The notes: a model not told the origin generated them from the letters alone. 64,000 bases of DNA from Salipaludibacillus agaradhaerens (GCF_002019735.1 NZ_KV917378.1:3994869-4058868), one strand, 5' to 3'. Shown: positions 53,050 through 63,031, counted from the stretch's first letter. Translations and numbers: made by a program.

Positions 53050-53198
53050 TTTTTGTCACAGAAAACCGTCCGTAAAACTCCCGCTTCGAAATAAAAAGCA
53101 GAGAAAATCTATTTAGGGGGAGCTAATGTCACTCGATTACTAATCAGTGGGAGAAAGACGAAAACACCCACTGATTGAAGGCTCGTATTATTATCATT
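53050..53198 (+). repeat. Composite intergenic repeat, copy E (best preserved)
   Basis: The left module contains TGTCACAGAAAACCGTCCGT (53054-53073). The link GGGGGAGCTAATGTCACTCG follows, and then a right module in which AATCAGTGGG (53142-53151) pairs perfectly with CCCACTGATT (53167-53176), ending GAAGGCTCGTATTATTATC. The copy lies between divergent ysdB and the dUTPase gene. Confidence 0.75.
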
Positions 53199-53369
53199 GT
53201 TCGCTTCTTCGTGTAAACACTCTTTTAACATACACGCAATAGGTGTGAATCACTCTCATATGTGCTACGATTGAAAAGAAACAAGGTTTCAAAATAGTAA
53301 GCAATCATTTAAGATATAATTAAAGTATAAAATTATAATCAAACGTAAATCAAGGATAAGGAGTGTCAG

Positions 53370-53870
53370 ATGAATTTTTTAAAGCTGTTTGAGATGCAAA
53401 GAACGTTAGATTCATACATAGAAACTAAACAAGGGTTACATAATGAGGCGTTACTAGAACGTAAATTGCTTGCATTGCAAGTAGAGCTTGCTGAACTAGC
53501 AAATGAGACGCGCTGTTTTAAATTTTGGAGCACCAAAGAGCCATCAGAACGAGACATTATATTAGAAGAGTACGTAGACGGCATTCATTTTATTTTATCT
53601 ATTGGCCTTGAATACGGGTACGATAAAACGTGTCATTGCCAATATCCAGAAAGTGTGAGTGTGTCTAAAGAGGTTTTGGTTACAGACTTTTTTAACGTGA
53701 CAGACAAACTTCTTAACCTGAGAAAAGAAGGCTCAAAAGAGGCATTTGAGGAACTTTTTACCAGTTACTTAACGATAGGGGCACATTTAGGCTTTAATGG
53801 TGACGATGTTGAAGAGGCCTATATGAAAAAAAACGATGTCAATAAACAAAGGCAAGATCAAGGATACTAA
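53370..53870 (+). CDS. Dimeric (type 2) dUTP diphosphatase
   Basis: A 166-residue all-helical enzyme of the dimeric dUTPase/MazG-like superfamily that hydrolyses dUTP to dUMP. The metal-binding helices are visible: LQVELAELANETRCFKFW supplies the ExxE pair, and EEYVDGIHFILSIGLEYG supplies the E-x3-D partner. It is unrelated to the trimeric dUTPases YncF and YosS of B. subtilis. The ATG follows AAGGAGTG. Such genes occur both on chromosomes and in phages; nothing else here suggests a prophage. Confidence 0.88.
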   Translation: MNFLKLFEMQRTLDSYIETKQGLHNEALLERKLLALQVELAELANETRCFKFWSTKEPSERDIILEEYVDGIHFILSIGLEYGYDKTCHCQYPESVSVSKEVLVTDFFNVTDKLLNLRKEGSKEAFEELFTSYLTIGAHLGFNGDDVEEAYMKKNDVNKQRQDQGY

Positions 53871-53962
53871 GTTTTGCTGATTATATTTTGCATAAAAAAT
53901 TGAAATCAGGCCAAACTCGATATAATCAATGACTCATTATAAAATATAGGAGGCGTGTGTAA

Positions 53963-55042
53963 ATGGATGATATGTTAGTAATGCTAAAAGATTTAACAGA
54001 TGCTAATGGGACACCAGGGAATGAACGACAACCACGAGAAGTGATGAAAAAGTACATATCTTCTTATGCAGATTCGGTAGAGACAGATCACCTTGGCAGT
54101 CTTATTGCCAAAAAAACAGGTTCAGTGGAAGACGGGCCAAAAATTATGGTAGCGGGACACCTAGATGAAATAGGATTTATGATCACGCATATAGATGATA
54201 AAGGATTTTTAAAATTCCAATGTCTCGGAGGCTGGTGGGAGCAAGTCATGCTTGCACAGCGTGTGACAGTCATGACCAAGAGTGGCAACATTCCGGGGGT
54301 TATCGGTTCTAAACCTCCGCATATTTTAACCCCAGAAGTCCGTAAGAAGTCTATGGATAAAAAAGAGATGTTTATCGATATTGGTGCTACAAGTAAAGAT
54401 GAAGCCATGAGCTTTGGAGTTCGACCTGGAGACACGGTCGTACCGGTATGCGATTTTACCATTATGAAGAATGAAAAAATGCTAATGGCTAAAGCATGGG
54501 ATAATCGTATTGGCTGTGCCATTGCCATTGAAGTACTGCGCCAACTTAGTGATACAGAACACCCTAATACAGTCTATGGTGTGGGAACCGTACAAGAGGA
54601 AGTAGGCTTACGAGGAGCAAAAACTTCTGCACACCTCATTCAACCTGATATTGGATTTGCAGTGGATGTAGGCATTGCAGGGGACACACCGGGGGTAACG
54701 GAGAAGGATGCATTAGCAAAGATGGGAGACGGTCCACAAATTGTGATGTACGATGCCTCTATGGTGGCTCATACGGGCTTGCGTGACTTTGTGACTGATA
54801 CAGCTGATGAGAAAAATATCCCTTATCAGTTTGACGCTGTCCCAGCAGGAGGGACAGATTCTGGTTCGATTCATTTGACTGCAAACGGAGTACCAGCTTT
54901 ATCTATTACAATTGCGACTCGTTATATTCATACTCATGCAGCTATTTTACATCGTGATGATTTCGAGAATGCTGTTAAGCTCATTGTGGAAGTGATTAAG
55001 AAATTAGATAGAAAAACGGTTGACGCCATTACGTTTGATTAA
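53963..55042 (+). CDS. ysdC: M42 family metallo-aminopeptidase YsdC
   Basis: A 359-residue tetrahedral aminopeptidase (M42; PepA/FrvX-like) acting on short peptides in the cytoplasm. Metal ligands: His in AGHLDEIGF, Asp in [10 protein letters not shown], Glu pair in [12 protein letters not shown], Asp in [13 protein letters not shown], and His in RYIHTHAAI. The PDZ-like insert lies between the first two. AGGAGGCG precedes the ATG. The gene is ysdC by position and length. A terminator follows. Confidence 0.93.
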   Translation: MDDMLVMLKDLTDANGTPGNERQPREVMKKYISSYADSVETDHLGSLIAKKTGSVEDGPKIMVAGHLDEIGFMITHIDDKGFLKFQCLGGWWEQVMLAQRVTVMTKSGNIPGVIGSKPPHILTPEVRKKSMDKKEMFIDIGATSKDEAMSFGVRPGDTVVPVCDFTIMKNEKMLMAKAWDNRIGCAIAIEVLRQLSDTEHPNTVYGVGTVQEEVGLRGAKTSAHLIQPDIGFAVDVGIAGDTPGVTEKDALAKMGDGPQIVMYDASMVAHTGLRDFVTDTADEKNIPYQFDAVPAGGTDSGSIHLTANGVPALSITIATRYIHTHAAILHRDDFENAVKLIVEVIKKLDRKTVDAITFD

Positions 55043-55053
55043 AAAAATGATTG

Positions 55054-55080
55054 CCGACTGCAAATTGCAGTCGGTTTTTT
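55054..55080 (+). terminator. Terminator after ysdC
   Basis: CCGACTGCAA / TTGCAGTCGG closes on a very short loop and is followed by TTTTTT. Confidence 0.9.
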
Positions 55081-55239
55081 GCTTTTCGTAATAATGTTTT
55101 AGTGAATGACAATGATGATAGAGAGGAAGGTAACAGAGAAAAACCTTCTTTAATAACAAAAAAGAGGTGTAACTATTGACGAGGGGTGGTATGAATCAGT
55201 ATAATTCCAAAAGTAATTTAAGGAATATGGAGTGATGTC

Positions 55240-56058
55240 ATGCAACGGGGAATTCGCCTACTTGTCATTTTTATTGCGTCAATTGTTATTGGTGTTGCAT
55301 TTAACTTATTTTTACTACCACATGAAGTATTAACAGGTGGGGTAACAGGCCTTGCAATGGTTTTTGGTCTTATGACACCTGTGAATACAGGGTATTGGAT
55401 CGTTCTACTAAATGCGCCGATCTTCGTTTTGGGCTGGATGAAGTTAGGAAGAGAATTTATAGGGAATAGTATTTTTTCCGTTCTCATCACATCGATTTCG
55501 ATGTTATACATTCCAATTATTCAAGTAACGGAGGATGCGTTATTATCGTCGGTCTTTGGCGGGGTCATTGCTGGTGCTGCAATTGGTGTTATTATCCGTT
55601 TTTATAGTTCCACAGGAGGATTCGATATTGTTAGTCTTGTATTAATAAAAAAGTGGGATGTGCCTTTAGGAGGCTTAATTTTTGCACTCAACAGTGTTGT
55701 TGTGTTTATTTCTGCTTTTTTCTTTGCGTGGGATTTAGCCTTGTACACGATGCTGTCAATCTACATAACTGGCATTGTAATTGATCGTGTTCATACTCGT
55801 CATGTGAAGCTTAGCTTAATGGTAGTGACGAGTAAAGGTGACAAATTAAAGAAAGAGCTCCTAGCTAATCTTGTTAGAGGAATAACGGTCATTGATGGGA
55901 GAGGAGCCTATTCAGGTGAAGATAAGAAAGTGTTGTATACAGTCATTACTCGTTACGAGTTGGCGATCATTAGGCCCATTTTGAAAGAGATAGATCCAGA
56001 GGCATTTGTAAGTGTGAGTGAAAGCATGGAGGTTATGGGGAATTTTAGACGGGATTAA
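55240..56058 (+). CDS. YitT family membrane protein (DUF161/DUF2179)
   Basis: A 272-residue protein. Five to six N-terminal helices (about 7-185) carry the family sequences FLLPHEVLTGGVTGLAM and FYSSTGGFDIVSLVL. The cytoplasmic DUF2179 domain (about 195-270) has RGITVIDGRGAYSGEDKKVLYTVITRYEL. B. subtilis has several paralogs (YitT, YvjA, YpjC, YqfU, YxkD), and I cannot assign one. The role is unknown. ATG 55240 has a modest GGAGTG site. The gene is not at this place in B. subtilis as far as I recall. Confidence 0.88.
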   Translation: MQRGIRLLVIFIASIVIGVAFNLFLLPHEVLTGGVTGLAMVFGLMTPVNTGYWIVLLNAPIFVLGWMKLGREFIGNSIFSVLITSISMLYIPIIQVTEDALLSSVFGGVIAGAAIGVIIRFYSSTGGFDIVSLVLIKKWDVPLGGLIFALNSVVVFISAFFFAWDLALYTMLSIYITGIVIDRVHTRHVKLSLMVVTSKGDKLKKELLANLVRGITVIDGRGAYSGEDKKVLYTVITRYELAIIRPILKEIDPEAFVSVSESMEVMGNFRRD

Positions 56059-56082
56059 CAGCTTTGTCTATTACGCACCTTA

Positions 56083-56181
56083 TTTTATCGCAGCTAACAG
56101 ACGCTAATGTCCTAATTGACTCAACTATTAATTAGTGTGAGAAGAACAAAAACGCCCACTGATTGGAAATTCGTATTATCT
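56083..56181 (+). repeat. Composite intergenic repeat, copy F
   Basis: A shortened left end (TTTTATCGCAGCTAACAG) is followed by ACGCTAATGTCCTAATTGAC and a right module where AATTAGTG pairs with CACTGATT (one G-U) and the end reads TTCGTATTATC. It lies between the convergent YitT-family gene and sspI. Confidence 0.65.
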
Positions 56182-56274
56182 TGAGACTGGTTTTGGTGGA
56201 TTAGATAGATAACGGCACGTTCTCCCACTATGAACACACTTATTTAATGGCATATTATGCAACGGAGATTAACA

Positions 56275-56310
56275 CAGAAAAAAGGTCTAAAGCTCGAGGT
56301 TTAGACCTTT
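56275..56310 (-). terminator. Terminator for sspI
   Basis: AAAGGTCTAAA / TTTAGACCTTT (11 bp) has its T-run on the minus strand, a few bases after the sspI stop. Confidence 0.85.
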
Positions 56311-56317
56311 ATAAAAC

Positions 56318-56527
56318 TTATTTTAAACCGGAAGCGATACGGTCTGTTATGGCATTCTTCTCTTCTTCACTAGCCGTTTTCCAAAAGACTTCCATGAGGA
56401 CACCTAATCCTGGAAGCATTTTCTCCTCTCCGCTTTGGATGGCGTCAACTATTGTAGCCTCGACCTCCTCTTGGTTACTACCTGATACATTTTCTAGAAT
56501 GGCACCACGTAAATTAAAATTGGCCAT
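56318..56527 (-). CDS. sspI: Small acid-soluble spore protein SspI
   Basis: A 69-residue minor SASP made in the forespore. It starts [18 protein letters not shown], which is diagnostic for the SspI family, and continues with the [25 protein letters not shown] core. The start is ATG 56527 after AGGGAGG; six further residues upstream in the same frame lie across that site. A sigma-G-like promoter lies about 70 bases upstream. It precedes ysgA, as in B. subtilis, on the opposite strand. Confidence 0.95.
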   Translation of the reverse strand: MANFNLRGAILENVSGSNQEEVEATIVDAIQSGEEKMLPGLGVLMEVFWKTASEEEKNAITDRIASGLK

Positions 56528-56594
56528 AATGAACCTCCCTCTCATTTTAGTTTCTATTAAGGAATTGAATCGTTTTGTTTAGTTAATTCTGTTA

Positions 56595-56625
56595 TAGTAT
56601 GGTTGGAACCTTTGAACAATATGTA
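56595..56625 (-). promoter_or_regulatory. Sigma-G-like promoter for sspI
   Basis: On the minus strand TACATA is followed after 18 bases by CATACTA. The -10 is a full match to the sigma-G/F pattern and the -35 has four of six bases of TGAATA. Confidence 0.5.
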
Positions 56626-56799
56626 CTTAGAAAGTGTTATCGGTTTGCTGAGACATGAAAGCTAGCTGGATCAATGTATGGTGAATCGTTTTTAAACAGA
56701 CGCTAGAAGTGATTAGAAGCTGGTATCATGAGGAATACATTTACTAAAGATGACGTGAACATAGTGAAGGAACAAGGTGTTTATTGAAAGGGGTAACAA

Positions 56800-57555
56800 A
56801 TGGAAATCATTGAATCCGTACAAAATTCTAAAATAAAATCATGGAAAAAACTTCATACCAAAAAAGAACGTGATAATACAGGTCTTTTTATCATTGAAGG
56901 TATCCATCTCATTGAAGAAGCCTTAAAATCCGATTTGGTTATTAAAAACTTAATTATTGAAGAACACAAACACATGCCTGTAGAGTGGCATGTGAAAGAA
57001 TTACCAACGGTTACTGTGACAGAGAGAGTCATGAAGGAAATATCTGAAACAGAGACCCCTCAAGGGTTTGCCGCAGTTTGTCAACAGCCTGAAAATGAAA
57101 ATCTTTTGCTAGAGGAAGGGAAATATTTATTCGTGGATTCTGTCCAAGATCCAGGTAATTTAGGAGCAATGATTCGTACCGCCGATGCTGCAGGCATATC
57201 AGGTATCATTCTTGGCCACGGCACAGCCGACCCTTATAATGGAAAAGTCATTCGTTCAACACAAGGCTCGTTGTTTCATTTACCTGTGCAAAAAATGGAT
57301 CTCGAAGAAGCCATTGACCTATGTCATGACAATCATATTCCTGTTTTTGGTACGAGTCTGCATGGGAGTACCTATTCAGCGATTGCTCCGCAAGAAAATT
57401 TTGCGCTGATTGTTGGAAATGAAGGTAGTGGTGTAGACAAGAAATTGCTTGAAAGAACAAGTCAAAATCTATACATCCCGATTTTTGGTGAAGCAGAATC
57501 CTTAAATGTTGCCATCGCTACCGGTATCTTACTATACCATCTAAGAGGGGATTGA
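56800..57555 (+). CDS. ysgA: TrmH/SpoU-family RNA methyltransferase YsgA
   Basis: A 251-residue SPOUT methyltransferase that probably 2'-O-methylates tRNA or rRNA. An N-terminal substrate-binding domain (about 1-95, SKIKSWKKLHTKKERDNTGLF) precedes the knot. The three SpoU motifs are DSVQDPGNLGAMIRTADAAG, IVGNEGSGVD, and IPIFGEAESLNVAIATGILLY. The exact RNA target is not known from sequence. AAAGGGGT precedes the ATG. It lies just before pheST, as in B. subtilis. Confidence 0.94.
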   Translation: MEIIESVQNSKIKSWKKLHTKKERDNTGLFIIEGIHLIEEALKSDLVIKNLIIEEHKHMPVEWHVKELPTVTVTERVMKEISETETPQGFAAVCQQPENENLLLEEGKYLFVDSVQDPGNLGAMIRTADAAGISGIILGHGTADPYNGKVIRSTQGSLFHLPVQKMDLEEAIDLCHDNHIPVFGTSLHGSTYSAIAPQENFALIVGNEGSGVDKKLLERTSQNLYIPIFGEAESLNVAIATGILLYHLRGD

Positions 57556-57723
57556 TGGATGCGATTCATCTGTGATGTGAAGCAATAACCACTTTAGGTA
57601 GTTCGCTAATTGGGTGTAATGCGTGTTAGAGCTAACTATAATAGTTGTGGCATGATGGTATTTAATGATTAATGATCGTTAGTCAGTCAGTTTTAACAGT
57701 CCATAACGTTTTCGAAAGACTAT

Positions 57724-57752
57724 TTGCCTTCATTGTCAAAACCTTATATAAT
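57724..57752 (+). promoter_or_regulatory. Promoter of pheST
   Basis: TTGCCT and TATAAT with a 17-base spacer, upstream of the T-box. Confidence 0.65.
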
Positions 57753-57799
57753 AGTCACAGACATATCATAAGAAAAGCTGTGATGGAGATTAGTATGCC

Positions 57800-58045
57800 G
57801 ATTTTGGACCAACAATCAGGGAAGAGATGCCATAGACTGAGAGCAACTCTAGGTGGGACACGGCGGAATTCACTCCGGAGCTGACACCGGACTACAGGCG
57901 CATTTCGTCTGGAAAAGGTGCTCCGGCAAGCAAGCCGTTAAGTTGTTCTTGAGTGAATGCTTGAAAGCACAATGTCAAAGGCATTAACAAGGGTGGTACC
58001 GCGAGTCTTCGTCCCTTTTTTAGGGGAGGAGACTCTTTTGTGTTT
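57800..58045 (+). ncRNA. T-box riboswitch upstream of pheS
   Basis: The T-box AAGGGTGGTACCGCGAG lies near 57990-58006. Stem I starts near GGAAGAGATGCCATAGACTG. The terminator pairs GAGTCTTCGTCCCT with AGGGGAGGAGACTC and is followed by TTTTG. TTC (57904-57906), a Phe codon in GCATTTCGTC, is the likely specifier. Binding of uncharged tRNA-Phe should allow read-through into pheST. Confidence 0.92.
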
Positions 58046-58188
58046 TCAAAATAATTGCAACTCTGCAACCTGGCTTAAAATCGACTGTAAGGTCTTAAAG
58101 TCATTGATCACTGAGTGATATCTGAAGGTCATATCTCGATGTAGTGATGACAAGAGCAGTTCATTTAAAAACATAAGGAGGAAAAGGG

Positions 58189-59223
58189 ATGTTAGACCGT
58201 TTACAAGAACTTCATGATGAAGCAATGAAAAAAGTAGCTGATGCTTCAAATTTAAATGATTTAAAAGAAGTAAGAATTGCTTATTTAGGAAAAAAAGGCC
58301 CCATTACCGAGGTGATGAAAGGAATGGGGAAGCTTTCAGCTGAAGAACGGCCGAAAGTAGGACAAAAAGCTAATGAAGTAAGACAGTCGGTTCAACATTA
58401 TATCGAAGAAAAAGAAAAAGCATTTGAAGAGGCAGCTTTATTAGAAAAGCTGAAAAAAGAAAGCATTGATGTAACATTACCTGGTCGCCAAATAGCGAAA
58501 GGAGGCCGTCATCCATTAACATCCGTTATCGAAACGATTGAAGATGTGTTTATTGGAATGGGCTTTAGCATTGCTGAAGGACCAGAAGTAGAAACGGATT
58601 ATTATAACTTTGAATCATTAAACTTGCCAAAACATCACCCTGCCCGTGATATGCAAGATACCTTCTTTATAACGAGTGATTTGTTGCTTCGGACGCAAAC
58701 GTCACCTGTTCAAACGAGAACGATGGAGAAGCATGAAGGAAAAGGGCCAGTAAAAATAATCTGTCCTGGAAAAGTTTATCGCCGTGATGAAGATGATGCA
58801 ACGCATTCCCATCAATTTATGCAAATAGAAGGACTTGTCGTTGACGAAGGTATACAGATGAGTGACTTAAAAGGGGTTTTTGCAACATTCGTGAAAGAAT
58901 ATTTCGGTGAAGATAGAGAAATTCGTTTACGACCTAGCTTTTTTCCATTTACTGAACCGTCAGCTGAATTAGATATTTCCTGTGCGATGTGTGGAGGAAA
59001 GGGCTGCCGTACATGTAAGCATACTGGTTGGATTGAAGTGCTTGGTTCAGGAATGGTCCATCCTAATGTCTTGCGAATGGGTGGCTTTGATCCTGAGAAG
59101 TATTCTGGATTTGCGTTTGGAATGGGTGTAGAGCGCTTTGCTATGTTGAAATATGGTGTTGATGATATACGCCATTTTTATACGAACGATACCCGCTTTT
59201 TATCACAGTTCTCGCGAGTATAA
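58189..59223 (+). CDS. pheS: Phenylalanyl-tRNA synthetase alpha subunit
   Basis: A 344-residue class II catalytic subunit. The N-terminal coiled coil (about 1-90) contacts tRNA. Motif 2 and active-site blocks: [40 protein letters not shown] and [16 protein letters not shown], and motif 3 [14 protein letters not shown]. Two CxxC-like pairs ([12 protein letters not shown]) lie in the middle. AAGGAGGAAAAGG precedes the ATG. It forms an alpha2-beta2 enzyme with PheT, 32 bases downstream. Confidence 0.98.
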   Translation: MLDRLQELHDEAMKKVADASNLNDLKEVRIAYLGKKGPITEVMKGMGKLSAEERPKVGQKANEVRQSVQHYIEEKEKAFEEAALLEKLKKESIDVTLPGRQIAKGGRHPLTSVIETIEDVFIGMGFSIAEGPEVETDYYNFESLNLPKHHPARDMQDTFFITSDLLLRTQTSPVQTRTMEKHEGKGPVKIICPGKVYRRDEDDATHSHQFMQIEGLVVDEGIQMSDLKGVFATFVKEYFGEDREIRLRPSFFPFTEPSAELDISCAMCGGKGCRTCKHTGWIEVLGSGMVHPNVLRMGGFDPEKYSGFAFGMGVERFAMLKYGVDDIRHFYTNDTRFLSQFSRV

Positions 59224-59255
59224 TTAGGAGACGTATTACTAAAGGAGGAAATGCT

Positions 59256-61676
59256 GTGTTAGTATCATATAAATGGCTGAAAGACTATGTTGAGATTGAT
59301 GATTTGTCAGCAGCAGACATCGCAGAAAAATTAACGAGAAGCGGTGTTGAAGTAGATGCTGTTCAATCATTAAATGAGGAGATTACCAATCTTGTTGTTG
59401 GGAAAGTACTTACGTGTGTCAAACACCCAAAAGCAGATAAACTCAATCTTTGTCAAGTGGATGTAGGAGAAGAACAACCTATTCAAATTGTCTGCGGGGC
59501 TAAAAATGTCGGTGAAGGGCAATTTGTAGCAGTAGCACGAGTGGGGGCTCGCCTACCTGGTGGTATGAAAATTAAACGGGCTAAATTACGTGGTGAAGTA
59601 TCGGAAGGCATGATTTGTTCCTTACAAGAGCTAGGTATCCAAGGGAAAGTTGTTCCTAAAAAATATAGTGAGGGTATTTTTAACTTTCCACAGGAAATGA
59701 TTCCTGGTGAGGATGCCCTTGCACCACTTGGCCTTGATGATACACTGCTTGAACTTGACCTTACACCAAATCGTTCTGATTGTTTGAGTGTGCTCGGAGT
59801 TGCTTATGAGGTAGCTGCAATTCTTGGACGAGACGTGAAAGTTCCTGAACCTGCCCTTGTACCAGCTAAAGAAAAAGCATCTGACAGGATCGCTGTTCAT
59901 GTTGAGGCCAACGGTGACAATCCTTACTATGGCGCAACCGTGATCAAAGGAGTAAAGATTAGTGAATCACCTCTCTGGCTGCAAACAGCTTTAATGAATG
60001 CAGGTGTCCGCCCTCTGAATAATGTTGTTGACGTTACAAACTATGTTCTTCTAGAATATGGTCAACCGCTACACGCTTTTGATTTAGACCGTTTTGGCTC
60101 TGAAAAAGTAGTTGTGCGACGCGCAACAGAAGGTGAGCAGATTGTTACTCTTGATGAAACTGAACGAACTTTAACAGGTGAACACCTTGTCATTACAAAT
60201 GGTAAGTCTCCAGTCGCTATCGCTGGCGTGATGGGTGGAGCCACATCAGAAGTGAATGATGAGACAGTTAATATTTTGTTAGAATCTGCCTATTTTAGCC
60301 CTAGCACGGTGAGAAAAGCCTCAAAGGATCTCGGATTACGAAGTGATTCAAGTATTCGTTTTGAGAAAGGCGTTGATCCGAATCGGGTTGCAGAAGCGGG
60401 AAAGAGAGCGGCTTCTCTCATTCAACAGCTGGCAGGAGGAGAGGTTTTATCTGAGACTGTTAAATTTGATGAATTATCCCGAGAAGAAAAACGTATTGAC
60501 ATTACGCTCGCTAAAATCAATGACGTCCTAGGGACATCACTGACAGAAACTGATGTCACAAATATTCTGTCACAATTAAAATTTAATCATGACTATGAAG
60601 ACGGGACATTCGCTATTAACGTGCCTACAAGACGACAAGATATCACGATTAAACCAGATATTATTGAAGAGGTGGCTCGCCTTTACGGCTATGATAATAT
60701 CCCAGTGACGTTGCCTAATACATCTGCCACACCAGGTGGCCTCACAACGGAGCAACGACAGAAGAGAAGAGCGCGTCGTTTCCTTGAAGGTGCAGGAATT
60801 CATGAAGCGGTAAGCTATTCATTAACAACAGCAGAAAAGGAAGCGTATTTTAAAGAATCAGAAGGCTTACGTGTGAATGTAGCTCTCCCTATGAGCGAAG
60901 AAAGAAGTACACTAAGGACGACACTTCTTCCCCATCTTCTAGATGCGTTAAGCCATAATAAGAATCGAAATGTCTATGACGTGCATTTATATGAAATAGG
61001 ATCTGTTTTTCATACAAAAGAAAAAACAATCACAACTCAACCAGAAGAGAAGACATATTTATCTGGTGCTTTTATGGGATTGTGGCACGAACATAGCTGG
61101 CAAGGTGAAAAGAAACCAGTGGATTTCTATGTCATTAAAGGTGTTGTCGAAGGGTTATTAGAAGAGCTACATGTGTCAGGAGAAGTGCGCTTCGAACAAA
61201 CGGAGAAGGCTGGTTTGCATCCTGGTCGAACAGCGACACTTTTTATCAATGATAAAGAAGTTGGATGTCTCGGTCAGCTCCATCCAGCTGTAGCGAAAGC
61301 GTGGTCGTTACCAGCCACCTACGTATTTGAGTTGAACCTTCAACATCTGCTAAGTTTACCAGCAAACGTGGTTCGTTACGAAGCTATTCCGCGATATCCA
61401 GCGATTCAAAGAGACATTGCTTTAGTAGTAGACGAAGCTGTTCAAGCTGAAAAACTGAAAAGGGTTATCATGGCATCTGGTGGTCGCTTACTACGTCATG
61501 CAGAGGTATTTGATGTCTATCAAGGTGAACACCTGGAAGAAGGAAAGAAGTCATTGGCTTTTTCCCTAAAGTATCAAGATCCTGAAAAAACATTAACAGA
61601 TGACGAGGTAACAGCTGTCCATACCAAAGTGTTGCAAGCTTTAGAAGAAAAAACGGGTGCGACACTCCGTTCCTAG
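59256..61676 (+). CDS. pheT: Phenylalanyl-tRNA synthetase beta subunit
   Basis: An 806-residue subunit. An EMAP/OB-type tRNA-binding domain (about 40-150, VVGKVLTCVKHPKADKLNLCQV) is followed by B3/B4 editing (about 210-400, NNVVDVTNYVLLEYGQPLHAFD), B5, the class II-like core (ALPMSEERSTLRTTLLPHLL) and the C-terminal FDX-ACB domain (AIPRYPAIQRDIALVVDE). The start is GTG 59256, eight bases after AAGGAGG, giving MLVSYKWLKDYVEI, as in relatives. A long terminator follows. Confidence 0.97.
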   Translation: MLVSYKWLKDYVEIDDLSAADIAEKLTRSGVEVDAVQSLNEEITNLVVGKVLTCVKHPKADKLNLCQVDVGEEQPIQIVCGAKNVGEGQFVAVARVGARLPGGMKIKRAKLRGEVSEGMICSLQELGIQGKVVPKKYSEGIFNFPQEMIPGEDALAPLGLDDTLLELDLTPNRSDCLSVLGVAYEVAAILGRDVKVPEPALVPAKEKASDRIAVHVEANGDNPYYGATVIKGVKISESPLWLQTALMNAGVRPLNNVVDVTNYVLLEYGQPLHAFDLDRFGSEKVVVRRATEGEQIVTLDETERTLTGEHLVITNGKSPVAIAGVMGGATSEVNDETVNILLESAYFSPSTVRKASKDLGLRSDSSIRFEKGVDPNRVAEAGKRAASLIQQLAGGEVLSETVKFDELSREEKRIDITLAKINDVLGTSLTETDVTNILSQLKFNHDYEDGTFAINVPTRRQDITIKPDIIEEVARLYGYDNIPVTLPNTSATPGGLTTEQRQKRRARRFLEGAGIHEAVSYSLTTAEKEAYFKESEGLRVNVALPMSEERSTLRTTLLPHLLDALSHNKNRNVYDVHLYEIGSVFHTKEKTITTQPEEKTYLSGAFMGLWHEHSWQGEKKPVDFYVIKGVVEGLLEELHVSGEVRFEQTEKAGLHPGRTATLFINDKEVGCLGQLHPAVAKAWSLPATYVFELNLQHLLSLPANVVRYEAIPRYPAIQRDIALVVDEAVQAEKLKRVIMASGGRLLRHAEVFDVYQGEHLEEGKKSLAFSLKYQDPEKTLTDDEVTAVHTKVLQALEEKTGATLRS

Positions 61677-61693
61677 AGTGTATTAATCAAAAT

Positions 61694-61747
61694 AGACCTC
61701 AGAACCGGCTCTTCAGAGTAACGGGCGTCTGAGGTCTTTCCTTTTTT
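61694..61747 (+). terminator. Terminator after pheT
   Basis: AGACCTCAGA / TCTGAGGTCT encloses a 24-base apical region and is followed by a T-rich tail. A 12-base palindrome (GTATCATGATAC) occurs later, near 61808, and is unexplained. Confidence 0.75.
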
Positions 61748-61844
61748 GTCTTACTTTATAATATTATGTGACTTTATATGGTCAAAAATCACGTTTATAG
61801 TGCGAAAGGTATCATGATACTATTTTATTTTTAAAAGAGCATTC

Positions 61845-62804
61845 TTAAAGAGCTAAAGCGCGTTGAGTGTTGGAAAAATGCCATTTTGTTATAGAGTAGA
61901 GTGTCTCTTTCCCGTATTGTTGGATAATCTCTTTAGCGGCAAGATCTACATGGGGACCAGCCCCTTTTGGAATCGTAACACCGAATTTTTTAGATAATGT
62001 GTCCATTTCTTTTAAGAAAGCATAGCGTGCGAGAATGGAGGCAGTAGCTACTGCTGGATGCTTACTTTCAGCTTTCGTTGCAAAGTAAATCGGTTTTTTT
62101 GCTGACCAAGTTGTCCCGTTATTTGAGAGGTATTTAAAATAACCACTTGGGGTGACGAATTGATCTACAAGCACACCGTCAAAGTCGAGATTTTTTTCTT
62201 TACAGGTGGTCATTACATTTATGATCGCTCGATGGTGTAAGAGTGCTTTCATTTCGCCTTGATTCATTCCTTTTTTTTGCATGTGGTTATATTTATCATT
62301 TTTTAAAATAAGTAAACTATATATACATTCTTTCAACAGTTTTGGAGCTAAATCGCGAATATCGGCATCTTTGATTGTCTTTGAGTCGCGTACCCCCCAA
62401 CTGTCAATTGTCTTCATTTGTTCAGCTGTTAAATGAACACAAGCAACGGTCATAGGTCCAAAATAATCGCCAGTTCCTGTCTCATCACTACCGAGAATGG
62501 TGAGTGTTTCTAGATTATTAGGGGGATAATAGCTATGGTTATCCACATGACTTTTTTGAGTAGTAGATGTTGCTAGCGAGTGTTTAGGTGTTGATGACTC
62601 ATTTTGCCATTGGGCGGCCTCTTTAGAAGCCTCTTTACCTTGAAATAGAACTTTTCCAGACTGATAGGCGGTCACGTGACAACCTACTGCTGTTTTAGCA
62701 CTGAAAATAGCTCCTTGAGGGACTGTTGCTTTCAAAGATGAACGATAGTGATCTTTCATATCATCCAATTTTTTTCTTGAAACGTTAATGACTTCATAAC
62801 TCAT
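61845..62804 (-). CDS. rnhC: Ribonuclease HIII
   Basis: A type 2 RNase H that cuts RNA in RNA-DNA hybrids. The 319-residue protein has the extra N-terminal TBP-like domain (about 1-85, GAIFSAKTAVGCHVTAYQSGK). The catalytic domain has LGSDETGTGDYFGP with Asp107 and Glu108 (the DEXGxG motif), WGVRDSKTIKD and GVLVDQF. ATG 62804 follows AAAGGCGG on the minus strand. It is divergent from zapA, as in B. subtilis. Confidence 0.96.
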   Translation of the reverse strand: MSYEVINVSRKKLDDMKDHYRSSLKATVPQGAIFSAKTAVGCHVTAYQSGKVLFQGKEASKEAAQWQNESSTPKHSLATSTTQKSHVDNHSYYPPNNLETLTILGSDETGTGDYFGPMTVACVHLTAEQMKTIDSWGVRDSKTIKDADIRDLAPKLLKECIYSLLILKNDKYNHMQKKGMNQGEMKALLHHRAIINVMTTCKEKNLDFDGVLVDQFVTPSGYFKYLSNNGTTWSAKKPIYFATKAESKHPAVATASILARYAFLKEMDTLSKKFGVTIPKGAGPHVDLAAKEIIQQYGKETLYSITKWHFSNTQRALAL

Positions 62805-62965
62805 GAAATGTCCGCCTTTCATTCAAATAAAGTGACAATGTTGCGACATTGCGGCTATGTACAATCTGCTTAGTTGGGACTCACACGTGCGTAAATTAGG
62901 AAGTTTTCTCTAAGTATAGACAATTTATAGCCTTATTTCATTACTTAAGCAGATTTAATTTATAT

Positions 62966-62994
62966 TTTCAACCTTTGACTGACGTGTTATGATA
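62966..62994 (+). promoter_or_regulatory. Possible promoter of zapA-cvpA
   Basis: TTTTCA and TATGAT with a 17-base spacer, about 38 bases before the zapA start. Confidence 0.45.
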
Positions 62995-63031
62995 TATGTT
63001 AGGATTTCTAAGACGAACGGGGGCTTAGTTG

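Noticed and set aside
53370-53870. dUTPase as a prophage marker
   Set aside because: No integrase, structural or lysis genes are near; dimeric dUTPases also occur on chromosomes.
56247-56582. Plus-strand open frame over sspI
   Set aside because: It is a shadow of sspI and its terminator; the minus strand encodes the clear SASP.
57672-57884. 70-residue open frame before pheS
   Set aside because: It overlaps the pheST promoter and T-box stem I.
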